From NCBI GenBank assembly GCA_964619935.1, contig CAZUGO010000088.1, forward strand, positions 1-19,878: a stretch of DNA of 19,878 nt, given 5' to 3'. The notes beneath the pieces are model-generated. The model was not told the origin of the DNA and ran no database searches. It saw nothing but the letters and a program-made list of their open reading frames with translations. Shown here in pieces: positions 6,252 to 13,950 of the stretch. Position 1 is the first letter of the stretch. Each line of letters opens with the position of its first letter. Both the position numbers and the translations under genes were made by a program. Origin of the DNA: CAZUGO01 sp964619935. GTDB taxonomy: Bacteria > Planctomycetota > Phycisphaerae > UBA1845 > CAIVHJ01.

Positions 6252-8798
6252 ATGTTCGAACGGTTCACGGATCGCGCTCGAAAGGTCATGGCTCTGGCCA
6301 ATCAGGAGGCCCAGCGGTTCAACCATGAATACATCGGGACGGAGCACGTGCTTCTCGGTCTGGTCAAGGAAGGCTCCGGAGTGGGTGCGAACGTTCTGAA
6401 GAACCTGGGGGTCGATCTGCGCAAGGTTCGGCTGGAGGTCGAGAAGCTGGTCAAGAGTGGCCCTGAAATGGTCACCATGGGCAGGTTGCCCCAGACCCCG
6501 CGCGCCAAGAAGGTCATCGAATACGCCATCGAAGAGGCCCGCAATCTGAACCACAATTACGTGGGCACCGAGCATCTGTTGCTTGGCCTGCTCCGCGAGC
6601 AGGACGGCGTTGCCGCCCAAGTGCTCATGAACCTGGGACTGAAGCTGGATGAGGTGCGCGAGGAAGTCTTGAACCTGCTCGGGGCCGGCGGGGCCGACGT
6701 CGACGAGCCCGCCAGCACCGGCTCCGTCGAGAGTGGCGCTGGCCCGGCCGCCCGCAAGCCCGGGACCAAGAGCAAGACTCCGGCTCTGGATTCCTTCGGC
6801 CGGGACCTGACCGCCATGGCCCGGCAGGGCAAGCTCGATCCGGTCATCGGCCGGATGGACGAGATCGAGCGGGTCATCCAGGTGCTGTGCCGCCGCCAGA
6901 AGAACAATCCGGTGCTGCTGGGTGAGGCCGGCGTGGGCAAGACGGCCATCGTCGAGGGGCTGGCTCAGAAGATCGTCGACCACGACGTTCCCGAGCTGTT
7001 GGCCGACCGCCGCATCGTGGTTCTGGACCTGGCCATGATGGTCGCCGGCACCAAGTACCGCGGGCAGTTCGAAGAGCGCATCAAGGCGGTCATGAACGAA
7101 GTCCGGCGGGCCAAGAACATCATCCTGTTCATCGACGAACTGCACACCCTGGTGGGGGCCGGCGGTGCCGAGGGTGCCATCGACGCCTCCAACGTGCTCA
7201 AGCCGGCGCTGAGCCGCGGGGAGATCCAGTGTATCGGCGCGACCACCCTGGACGAGTACCGCAAGTACATCGAAAAAGATGCCGCCTTGGAGCGGCGCTT
7301 TCAGCAGATCATCGTGCACGAACCCTCCCTGGAGGATTCGGTGGGCATTCTCAAGGGTTTGCGTGACCGCTATGAGGCCCACCACCGCGTGCAGTTCACC
7401 GACCGGGCGCTGGAGGAGGCCGTGACGCTGTCCAGCCGGTATATCACCGGCCGGGTGCAGCCGGACAAGAGCATCGACGTCATCGACGAAGCCGGGGCCC
7501 GCGTTCGGCTGCGGAACATGACCAAGCCACCCAACCTCGCGGAGCTGGAGAAGGACGTCGAACACCTGACCATCGAGAAGGACGAGGCCGTCAAGAACGC
7601 CGACTACGAGCGGGCCGCCGAGTTGCGCGACCGGGCGGAGTCAATGAAGCGCAAGAAAGAGGCCATCGAGAGCGAATGGAAGAGCACCACCAAAGAGTTT
7701 GACGGAGTGGTCGACGAGGAGGTCATCGCCGAGGTGGTCAGCAAGATGACCGGAATCCCGCTGACCCGGCTGGAGAAGGACGAGTCCGACCGCCTGCTGC
7801 ACCTGGAGACTGAACTGTCCAAGAAGATCATCAGCCAGGAAGAGGCCATCAAGGCGGTCTCGCGAAGCGTGCGCCGCTCGCGCAGCGGCCTGAAGGATCC
7901 CAATCGCCCGATGGGCTCGTTCATCTTTGTGGGACCGTCCGGCGTGGGCAAGACCTACCTGGCCAAGTGTCTGGCGGAGTTCATGTTCGGAGACTCCGAG
8001 GCCCTGGTGGTGGTCGACATGTCCGAGTATATGGAGAAGCACAACGTCAGCCGACTGGTCGGCGCGCCGCCCGGATACGTCGGCTACGAAGAGGGCGGGC
8101 AACTGACCGAAAAGATTCGCCGCCGCCCGTACGCGGTGATTCTGCTGGACGAGATCGAGAAGGCCCACCACGATGTCTTCAACATTCTGCTTCAGATCAT
8201 GGAGGAGGGCCGACTCACCGACAACGTCGGCCGCAAGATCGACTTCCGCAACACCATCCTGATCATGACCAGCAACATCGGTGCCCATCGCATCACCCAC
8301 GAAGAGGCTTTCGGGTTCGGGCGGCGCGATGAACTGGTGAACTACGAGAAAATGAAGCAGGTGCTCAAGAGCGAGCTGGACCAGTACTTCCGCCCCGAGT
8401 TTCTCAATCGCGTCGACGAGGTGGTGGTCTTCCACAAGCTGGTCCACAAGGATCTGGTCCGCGTCGTCGAGTTGGAGACCGAAAAGGTCATCCGGCGGAT
8501 GCGCGACAAGGGCCTGGCTCTCGAACTCGCCCAGGACGCCAAGGACTTCCTGGTGGAGAAGGGTACCGATGAGAAATTCGGCGCCCGTCCGCTGCGGCGG
8601 GCCATCGAGCAGCACGTCGAAGACCACCTGTCCGAGGAATTGCTCCGCGGCAGCTACGTGGGCAAGGATCGCATCGTGGTCTCGACCCGGGAAGGCGACG
8701 GCGGCACGCGCGAGTTGTTCTTCGAAGCGTTCACCAGCGATGGCGAGACCGAGGCGGTCGGATCGGGCGGCAACGAGGGGCTGGCCGACGCCACCTGA
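6252..8798 (+). CDS. clpC: ATP-dependent Clp protease ATP-binding subunit ClpC
   Basis: An 848-residue class-I Hsp100 unfoldase that should feed substrates to ClpP in the cytoplasm. The N domain has two Clp-N repeats (MFERFTDRARKVM, EYIGTEHVLLGL at 27-38, NYVGTEHLLLGL at 102-113). AAA-1 carries Walker A GEAGVGKT (224-231) and ILFIDE Walker B (291-296). The middle region contains a UVR-type motif (NADYERAAELRDRAE, 449-463), which marks ClpC and not ClpB. AAA-2 carries Walker A GPSGVGKT (561-568), VILLDEIEKAHHDV (629-642) and arginine-finger region FRPEFLNRVDE (713-723); a GFG at 688-690 is a candidate ClpP-docking loop. The ATG at 6252 is chosen because AAGGAG (6238-6243) sits 8 nt upstream and the family N-terminus starts there; an in-frame ATG at 6174 would add 26 unrelated residues and start inside the leader palindrome. 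The gene appears monocistronic. Confidence 0.98.
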   Translation: MFERFTDRARKVMALANQEAQRFNHEYIGTEHVLLGLVKEGSGVGANVLKNLGVDLRKVRLEVEKLVKSGPEMVTMGRLPQTPRAKKVIEYAIEEARNLNHNYVGTEHLLLGLLREQDGVAAQVLMNLGLKLDEVREEVLNLLGAGGADVDEPASTGSVESGAGPAARKPGTKSKTPALDSFGRDLTAMARQGKLDPVIGRMDEIERVIQVLCRRQKNNPVLLGEAGVGKTAIVEGLAQKIVDHDVPELLADRRIVVLDLAMMVAGTKYRGQFEERIKAVMNEVRRAKNIILFIDELHTLVGAGGAEGAIDASNVLKPALSRGEIQCIGATTLDEYRKYIEKDAALERRFQQIIVHEPSLEDSVGILKGLRDRYEAHHRVQFTDRALEEAVTLSSRYITGRVQPDKSIDVIDEAGARVRLRNMTKPPNLAELEKDVEHLTIEKDEAVKNADYERAAELRDRAESMKRKKEAIESEWKSTTKEFDGVVDEEVIAEVVSKMTGIPLTRLEKDESDRLLHLETELSKKIISQEEAIKAVSRSVRRSRSGLKDPNRPMGSFIFVGPSGVGKTYLAKCLAEFMFGDSEALVVVDMSEYMEKHNVSRLVGAPPGYVGYEEGGQLTEKIRRRPYAVILLDEIEKAHHDVFNILLQIMEEGRLTDNVGRKIDFRNTILIMTSNIGAHRITHEEAFGFGRRDELVNYEKMKQVLKSELDQYFRPEFLNRVDEVVVFHKLVHKDLVRVVELETEKVIRRMRDKGLALELAQDAKDFLVEKGTDEKFGARPLRRAIEQHVEDHLSEELLRGSYVGKDRIVVSTREGDGGTRELFFEAFTSDGETEAVGSGGNEGLADAT

Positions 8799-8827
8799 CC
8801 GGGCCTGCAGATCTCGAATCACACAGG

Positions 8828-8857
8828 ACCCGCGGCTGCAAGGCCGCGGGTTTCTTC
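8828..8857 (+). terminator. Rho-independent terminator of clpC
   Basis: ACCCGCGGC (8828-8836) pairs perfectly with GCCGCGGGT (8843-8851) over a six-base loop, followed by TTTCTTC. It lies 30 nt after the clpC stop. The T-run reaches into the last codon of the convergent glycosyltransferase gene; the opposite strand has no T-run after the hairpin, so termination is probably one-way. Confidence 0.88.
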
Positions 8858-9638
8858 ATGGACCGGACCACAGGAACACCGCGGCGGCCGCCAGCAGTAC
8901 GGTGGTCGCACATAGCGCCCGGGACGCCAGCGGAAACCGGTAGAAGTACAACCGCCGCAAATGAAGCAGATAGAGCAGTTGCTGGCGGAGGGTCAGTTTG
9001 CTCTTGCCGGCGTGACGATCGGCGAAGACGATGGGCACCTCGCCCAAGCGGCGGCAGTCGCATTTGATCAGCAACTCCAGCCCGATCTTATAGCCCAGCG
9101 GGTTGAGGCGGCCTGCGGCCTGCTGCCAGCGATCGCGCCGCAGGCAGAAGAAACCGGCCATCGGGTCGGTTGCGGGGCTGAGCGGGCGGGCTAGGGCCGT
9201 GGCGATCCAACTGTTCAGCTTGCGGTACCACGGCCAGTCGTGGGTCCGGCCGCCGGACGCGTAGCGCGAGCCGAACACGAAGTCGGCCTGGTTGGTGCGC
9301 ACCTGCTCATACAGCTCCGGAATGCACTCCGGAGGATGGGACAGGTCGGCATCCATGACCAAGAGCACGCTGCCGCGGCTGTCCTCGAAGCCGCGGAGCA
9401 CGGCCGTGCTCAAGCCGCGCTGGTTCGTGCGCACGATCATCCGCACCGGGTAGGTGCGGCCCAGGCGCTCGACCAGCTCTTGGCTGCCGTCTGCAGAGTT
9501 GTCGTCCACTAGGATCAGTTCAGCAGCGAGGTCCGCCGCGACCGTCGCCTGGAAGATCCGCTCGGTCAGGACGAGGATGTTGTCGGCCTCGCGGAAGGTC
9601 GGCACGACGATCGAGAGATCCGGCGCGGGTCCGTGCAT
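8856..9638 (-). CDS. Family 2 glycosyltransferase, polyprenol-phosphate mannose synthase type
   Basis: A 260-residue GT-A enzyme that probably transfers a sugar (mannose in the best-known members) from a nucleotide sugar to polyprenyl phosphate at the cytoplasmic membrane face. Motifs in order are LSIVVPTFREADNI (8-21), LILVDDNSADGS (41-52), NQRGLSTAVLRGF (72-84), the metal-binding MDADLSHPPE (95-104), VFGSRYASGG (121-130) and DPMAGFFCLRR (158-168). These match the DPM1-like branch. Residues about 238-257 form one hydrophobic helix that may anchor the protein; the multi-span GtrA-like tail found in some relatives is absent. The ATG at 9638 has no Shine-Dalgarno but has a -10-like element 6 nt upstream, so the mRNA may be leaderless. 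It stands alone and is divergent from the Mla-type operon. Donor and acceptor are not determinable from sequence. Confidence 0.9.
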   Translation of the reverse strand: MHGPAPDLSIVVPTFREADNILVLTERIFQATVAADLAAELILVDDNSADGSQELVERLGRTYPVRMIVRTNQRGLSTAVLRGFEDSRGSVLLVMDADLSHPPECIPELYEQVRTNQADFVFGSRYASGGRTHDWPWYRKLNSWIATALARPLSPATDPMAGFFCLRRDRWQQAAGRLNPLGYKIGLELLIKCDCRRLGEVPIVFADRHAGKSKLTLRQQLLYLLHLRRLYFYRFPLASRALCATTVLLAAAAVFLWSGP

Positions 9639-9644
9639 GCGGCG

Positions 9645-9672
9645 ATTGTAGGCGATTCCGCACCGGGGGCAA
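9645..9672 (-). promoter_or_regulatory. Candidate leaderless promoter of the glycosyltransferase
   Basis: On the minus strand TTGCCC (9672-9667) and TACAAT (9650-9645) are spaced 16 nt apart. The -10 ends 6 nt before the ATG, so transcription would begin at or next to the start codon. No Shine-Dalgarno is present, which fits. Confidence 0.45.
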
Positions 9673-9689
9673 CCACGCGCTGCCGCCGA

Positions 9690-9718
9690 TTGACATCATC
9701 CAACCCCGCCGTTACAAA
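9690..9718 (+). promoter_or_regulatory. Promoter of the Mla-type operon
   Basis: A perfect TTGACA (9690-9695) is followed after 17 nt by TACAAA (9713-9718). Transcription would start near 9725, about 48 nt before the permease ATG. It lies back to back with the glycosyltransferase promoter. Confidence 0.55.
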
Positions 9719-9772
9719 AACCAGGGACATCAACCAGTTTGGCCAACCGCATGTGCAAGAGGTGCCGCGCGA

Positions 9773-10588
9773 ATGCCCCTGTTTACGGAGATGGGTCGTT
9801 GGGAGCGCCAAGCGATCAGCGACTTCGGCAGGTTCTGGCTTTTCGTCGGGCAGGCGCTGCACTGGATGGTCAGCGGCGGGCCGACGCGGCGAAACTGGCG
9901 GCTGCTGGTGCCCCAACTGTACGAAGTCGGCAACCGCTCGGTCCCGGTCATCCTGATCACCGGGTTGTTTGTCGGGCTGGTGCTCGCGGTGCAATCCTAC
10001 GGGCAGTTGGAATCCATCGGATTGCAGGAGCGTCTGGGCGTGCTGGTCAACCTGTCGGTGGTCAAGGAACTGGGGCCGGTCCTCGCCGGCGTCATGCTGG
10101 CCGGGAGGGTGGGCGGTGCCCTGGTCGCCGAGTTGGGCACCATGCGGGTGACCGAGCAGATCGACGCCCTGCGCTGCATGGGGACCGACCCGATCCGATA
10201 CCTGGTCGTGCCGCGGGTGTTGGCCTGCGTGCTGTTGACGCCGGTCCTGACCGTGTACTGCGACGCCATGGGGGCCCTCGGCGGCTGGCTGATCGCGGTG
10301 CCGTTTTATGGCGTGGGTTCCGAGCCCTATTGGTATTTCACCGCCGAGGCCGTGGTCAGTTGGGACATGCTCACCGGATTCATCAAGAGCGTGGCCTTCG
10401 GTGCAATCATCGCCATGATCGCCTGTTATAAAGGATTTCATTGCGGCGCCGGCGCCGAGGGCGTGGGGCGGGCCTGTACCCAGGCGTTTGTGGCCAGCTT
10501 CATTGCCATCCTGTTCATCGACTTCTTCCTGGGCGTGCTGCTGCAGGGGATTTCCCAGGCGATCTGGGGGTTCCAGCCGTTGTTGTAA
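9773..10588 (+). CDS. mlaE: MlaE-type lipid ABC transporter permease
   Basis: A 271-residue inner-membrane protein of the MlaE/YrbE/TGD1 family. An N-terminal amphipathic segment (8-35) is followed by about five membrane helices: 55-76, 94-118, 143-165, 204-220 and 238-262. The family signature AGRVGGALVAELGTMRVTEQ (110-129), continuing IDALRCMGTDP, is intact and is the region that couples to the ATPase. The ATG at 9773 follows AGAGGTG with a spacing of about 9 nt; a second ATG at residue 7 is less well placed. It is the first gene of a three-gene operon, with the ATPase starting 4 nt after its stop. With the MCE partner it should move phospholipids across the envelope; direction of transport cannot be read from sequence. 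Confidence 0.95.
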   Translation: MPLFTEMGRWERQAISDFGRFWLFVGQALHWMVSGGPTRRNWRLLVPQLYEVGNRSVPVILITGLFVGLVLAVQSYGQLESIGLQERLGVLVNLSVVKELGPVLAGVMLAGRVGGALVAELGTMRVTEQIDALRCMGTDPIRYLVVPRVLACVLLTPVLTVYCDAMGALGGWLIAVPFYGVGSEPYWYFTAEAVVSWDMLTGFIKSVAFGAIIAMIACYKGFHCGAGAEGVGRACTQAFVASFIAILFIDFFLGVLLQGISQAIWGFQPLL

Positions 10589-10592
10589 CCGG

Positions 10593-11390
10593 ATGGTCAC
10601 CACTGCACACAACCTTCCGCCGATCATCGAGTTCCGCAAGGTCAGCAAGCGGTTTGGCGATCTGGTGGTCCTGGATGCCGTGGACCTGGCCATCCGGCCC
10701 GGCCAGACCACGGTGATTATCGGGGAATCGGGCATCGGCAAGAGCGTCACCCTGAAACATACCCTCGGTCTGTTGCGGCCGGATTCCGGCGAAGTGTTGT
10801 TCGAAGGCCGGCGGATCGACAACCTCTCGGAGCGGGACCTGGCTCCCGTGCGGCGCAACTTCGGGTTTCTGTTCCAGATGGGGGCCTTGTTCGACTCCAT
10901 GAGCGCCGGCGAGAATGTGGGTTTTCCGCTGGTCGAGAACGGCCGCTTCTCGGACCCCGAGATCGAGCGGCTGGTCGCCGAGAAGTTGCACATGGTCGGG
11001 CTGAACGGGCTGGAGCACAAGCGGCCTGCCGAGCTGTCCGGCGGGCAGCGCAAACGGGTGGCCCTGGCCCGGGCGATCGCCCTAAACCCCAAAGTGATTC
11101 TGTACGATGAACCCACCACCGGGCTGGATCCGCTGCGCGCCGACGACATCAACCTGCTGATCAACAAGCTGAAGCAGGAGCTGGCAATCACCGGGCTGGT
11201 GGTCACCCACGACATGAGGAGCGCTTTCCGCGTCGGCGATCGCATCCTGATGCTCCACGGCGGGGGCTTCAGAATCGACGGCACGCCGCAACAGATTCTG
11301 GAGTCCGGCGACGCCGTCGTGAGACGCTTTGTCGACGGGCGGTCCGCCGACGAGGCACTACACCGTTCAGCGAGCGGAGCAGCATCATGA
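10593..11390 (+). CDS. mlaF: MlaF-type lipid ABC transporter ATPase
   Basis: A 265-residue ABC ATPase that powers the MlaE-type permease from the cytoplasmic side. Walker A GESGIGKS is at 44-51, the Q-loop at FLFQMGALF (92-100), the signature LSGGQRKRVALARA at 148-161, Walker B VILYDEPTTGLDP at 168-180 and the H-loop histidine at 206 (VVTHD). The FQMGALFDSMS segment and the C-terminal RRFVDG are characteristic of MlaF/Ttg2A-like ATPases. The ATG at 10593 follows the permease stop by 4 nt; an in-frame upstream extension would run through the permease gene. Its TGA overlaps the next ATG (ATGA), so translation is coupled to the MCE gene. Confidence 0.96.
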   Translation: MVTTAHNLPPIIEFRKVSKRFGDLVVLDAVDLAIRPGQTTVIIGESGIGKSVTLKHTLGLLRPDSGEVLFEGRRIDNLSERDLAPVRRNFGFLFQMGALFDSMSAGENVGFPLVENGRFSDPEIERLVAEKLHMVGLNGLEHKRPAELSGGQRKRVALARAIALNPKVILYDEPTTGLDPLRADDINLLINKLKQELAITGLVVTHDMRSAFRVGDRILMLHGGGFRIDGTPQQILESGDAVVRRFVDGRSADEALHRSASGAAS

Positions 11391-12427
11391 ACCGCGACTA
11401 TCGGGTGGGCATGTTCACCTTTCTCGGTATTGTCATCCTGTGCGTGCTGATCCTGTGGTACGGCGAAGAGCCGTCCTGGTTCCTGTCGACGCGCTACGAA
11501 CTGGCGGTGGTGGTTGACAACCCCAGCGGAATCGGCGTGGGCACGCCGGCATTCATGCAGGGCGTGCAGGTCGGGCGCGTTGAGGATATTCGCTTTCTGG
11601 ATCCCAGCGTGCCCAGCAAGGGGGCCGCCGTGATCATCGGCGTTGGCGAAGCGTTCGACATCCCGCAGGGGTCTATGGCCGCCATTCATCCGGCATTCGC
11701 GTTCGACAAGGGCGCCATTCACATTCATCCGCCGCTGAGGCCCACCGAGGCGCTGCCGCGGGGTCGGGCCCAGATTCCCGGGGAAATGAAAGGGGCCCTC
11801 GACAGTGTGGTTCCGGAGGAGTTCGTCGCCACGCTGGTCGCAGCCGTCGACCAGATCGGAGAGATGGTCGTCGCCATCAAGAATCTGGCCAACGAAGTCA
11901 CCACCGTGTCCACCGACGTGCACGAGCTGCTGCGGGCTCGGACCCTCGCCGAAGTGGACGGATCGGCGGGGGCGGTTCAGGCGAATGTCTACACCACGGT
12001 ATTGCGGCTGGACAGCACGCTCAAGTCGATCAACGAGTTGCTCGCCAAAGGGGGGGAACTCGACAGCGCCGTCGCGAACATCGATGAATCGACCCGCCAC
12101 CTGGCAGAATGGTCCGGCAACCTGGATCAACAAACCGACCGACTGGTGTCCCGGACCGATGAGACCCTCAGCACGATCCAGCGCCGCAGCGACGAGGTCT
12201 CCGGGGAACTGCTCGAGGTCCTGGGGCGGGCCTCGAGACTGCTTGATCAGGCCCACGGCTCACTCGCAGCGATCAACCAGGGCACCGGTACCCTGGGCAA
12301 GCTATTGTATGATCCCAAGCTCTATGAAGAGGTGCTGTTAACCGTCGATCGTCTGGGATTGCTGGTCAACGACCTTCGAGAACTGAAGGTCTGGTTTGAA
12401 GAGCAATCGATTCTGAAGGGTCTGTAA
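11387..12427 (+). CDS. MlaD-type MCE protein with long helical tail
   Basis: A 346-residue membrane-anchored substrate-binding component. Residues 9-26 (MFTFLGIVILCVLILWYG) are the single membrane helix. Residues about 36-116 form one MCE domain (YELAVVVDNPSGIGVGTPAF, then MQGVQVGRVEDI). Residues about 140-340 are almost entirely helical with coiled-coil character (VDQIGEMVVAIKNLANEV, NIDESTRHLAEWSGNLDQQT), broken by GTGTLGKLLYDP (299-310), a motif often seen near the end of long MCE proteins. E. coli MlaD is 183 residues with one MCE domain and a short tail, so this is much longer and nearer in layout to Mce proteins with extended tails. It overlaps the ATPase stop by 4 nt. No STAS protein (MlaB), periplasmic carrier (MlaC) or outer-membrane MlaA is in the window. 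Confidence 0.92.
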   Translation: MNRDYRVGMFTFLGIVILCVLILWYGEEPSWFLSTRYELAVVVDNPSGIGVGTPAFMQGVQVGRVEDIRFLDPSVPSKGAAVIIGVGEAFDIPQGSMAAIHPAFAFDKGAIHIHPPLRPTEALPRGRAQIPGEMKGALDSVVPEEFVATLVAAVDQIGEMVVAIKNLANEVTTVSTDVHELLRARTLAEVDGSAGAVQANVYTTVLRLDSTLKSINELLAKGGELDSAVANIDESTRHLAEWSGNLDQQTDRLVSRTDETLSTIQRRSDEVSGELLEVLGRASRLLDQAHGSLAAINQGTGTLGKLLYDPKLYEEVLLTVDRLGLLVNDLRELKVWFEEQSILKGL

Positions 12428-12441
12428 GCGGTCCGGGTCGA

Positions 12442-13914
12442 TCAGGGCAGCAGGTCGGGCAGGGCCCGCTTGAGGATCTTGCCGGTGGGCCCGCGCGGGA
12501 GGGACTCGCAGATCAGCACCTGCCGCGGCACCTTCATGCTGGCCAGGTGCTCGCGGCAGAAGTGGCGCAGCTCCGTCTCCCGGGCCGCGGCCCCTTCCTT
12601 CAAGATGACGAAGGCGACGGCCACCTCGCCGCGACCCGCATCGGGCACGCCGATGACGGAGCCCTCCTGAACCGCTGGATGTTGGGTCAAAACTGCTTCG
12701 ATCTCGCCCGGAAAGACGTTCTCGCCGCCGATGATCATCATTTCCTTGAGCCGTCCGGTGATTGACAGGAAGCCGTCGGCATCCAGTCGTCCCTGATCGC
12801 CGGTGTGGAACCAGCCGTCAGCGTCAAGGACCGCGGCGGTTTCCTGTGGCCGACCAAAGTAGCCCTTCATGACGCCGGGGCCGCGGACCAGAATCTCGCC
12901 ATCGTGATCGCGATCGAGAATCTGCCCCGCGGGATTGACGATCCGCACCTGGCAGTTCGGAATCGTCCGCCCGACGGTCCCGGGGCGGCACTGCCAGGGC
13001 AGGTTCAGCGACACCACCGGCGAGGTCTCGGTCAGGCCGTAGCCCTCATCGAGCTGCACCCCGAACTCCTCGCGGTAGGCCCGGGCCACCTCGGCCGGCA
13101 GTGGCTCGCCACCGCTGATGGCCAGGTACATCGACGCAAAGTGCTCCGCGGCGGCCCGCTTGACCCGTTGCATCGCCGCATACATGCTGGGAATGGCCAG
13201 GAAGATCGACACCCGCCGATCGGCAATGGCCTTCACCGCGGCTGCCGGGTTGAACCGCGGCAGATAGTGCACGCTCATGCCCTGCCAGATGGGCAGTAGC
13301 GTGGTGCCGGTCAGCCCGAAGATGTGAAACGGCGGCAAGACTGACAGCACGGTGTGATCCTGCTGGATGTCGGCGAACGCGATGCAGTCGCGGCAATTGG
13401 ACATCAGGTTGCCGTAGGTCAGCTCCACGCCCTTGGGCTCCCCGGCGGTCCCCGAGGTGTACAGAATCACGGCGGTCTGGGCCTCGGCGGCCGTCGGCAG
13501 CGGCGGGACCGATTGGAACTTCGAGAGCAAAAACCGGCGTTTCAGACCGGCCTGCTCCAAGTAGAGGGTCTTCAGACCCAGGGTGCCGGCCAACTCCGCG
13601 AAGTGTTTCACGGTGATGACCAGATCCAGACCGGCATTGGCGGCAACCCGCCGCAATTCGGCCGGCTGCAACAGGAAATTGAGCGGAATCGCAATACGAC
13701 CGGCCCACAGGCAACCGAACAGCGTCCCGGCAAACGCGGCGCAGCCGGGCAGCAGGATCCCGATGCGCGGGCAATCGCTCTCCTTGACGATCAGCGCTCG
13801 CATTACCCGCGCAAAGGTTGTAAGCTGCCCGTAATTCAGGGCCCGGCCGGCATCGGACACCGCCGCTGCGTTGGGCTGGGTTTCGGCAAAGTGGCATAAC
13901 CGTTGAAGGATCAT
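12442..13914 (-). CDS. AMP-forming acyl-CoA (or acyl-ACP) synthetase-like protein
   Basis: A 490-residue member of the ANL adenylating superfamily that should activate a carboxylic acid, probably a fatty acid, as acyl-AMP and then thioester. Motifs are complete: P-loop YTSGTAGEPKG (152-162), YGLTETSP (292-299), GWFHTGD (367-373), the hinge GRLKEMMIIGGENVFPGEIE (387-406) and the catalytic lysine K479 in GPTGKI. The ATG at 13914 gives MILQRLCHFAETQPNAAAVS, a normal start for the family; an in-frame extension further upstream would run antisense through the SPOR gene and is rejected. There is no Shine-Dalgarno and a -10-like element lies 8 nt upstream, so it may be leaderless. Substrate chain length cannot be told. 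It converges on the MCE gene with 14 nt between stops and is divergent from the SPOR gene. Confidence 0.92.
   Translation of the reverse strand: MILQRLCHFAETQPNAAAVSDAGRALNYGQLTTFARVMRALIVKESDCPRIGILLPGCAAFAGTLFGCLWAGRIAIPLNFLLQPAELRRVAANAGLDLVITVKHFAELAGTLGLKTLYLEQAGLKRRFLLSKFQSVPPLPTAAEAQTAVILYTSGTAGEPKGVELTYGNLMSNCRDCIAFADIQQDHTVLSVLPPFHIFGLTGTTLLPIWQGMSVHYLPRFNPAAAVKAIADRRVSIFLAIPSMYAAMQRVKRAAAEHFASMYLAISGGEPLPAEVARAYREEFGVQLDEGYGLTETSPVVSLNLPWQCRPGTVGRTIPNCQVRIVNPAGQILDRDHDGEILVRGPGVMKGYFGRPQETAAVLDADGWFHTGDQGRLDADGFLSITGRLKEMMIIGGENVFPGEIEAVLTQHPAVQEGSVIGVPDAGRGEVAVAFVILKEGAAARETELRHFCREHLASMKVPRQVLICESLPRGPTGKILKRALPDLLP
13871..13900 (+). promoter_or_regulatory. Weak candidate promoter for the SPOR-TPR gene
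   Basis: TTGGGC (13871-13876) and CATAAC (13895-13900) are 18 nt apart, inside the 5' end of the divergent synthetase gene. The match is modest. It is reported because only 21 nt separate the two divergent start codons, so a promoter must overlap coding sequence. Confidence 0.25.
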
Positions 13915-13922
13915 CTGGGGGC

Positions 13923-13950
13923 ATCGTAAGGGCTCATGCGATCTTTGCAA
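13923..13950 (-). promoter_or_regulatory. Candidate leaderless promoter of the acyl-activating enzyme
   Basis: On the minus strand TTGCAA (13950-13945) and TACGAT (13928-13923) are 16 nt apart, four of six matches each. The -10 ends 8 nt before the ATG, so initiation would fall on the start codon. It overlaps the start of the divergent SPOR gene. Confidence 0.35.

Noticed and set aside
6195..7565. Open frames on the minus strand opposite clpC (456 and 393 residues)
   Set aside because: They mirror the clpC codon pattern, have no ribosome-binding site and no recognisable domain.
9566..12256. 896-residue open frame on the minus strand across the Mla-type operon
   Set aside because: Shadow of GC-rich codons. 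The plus strand carries three recognised genes with motifs, ribosome-binding sites and tight spacing; the antisense product is rich in H, G, R, D and P with no family motif.
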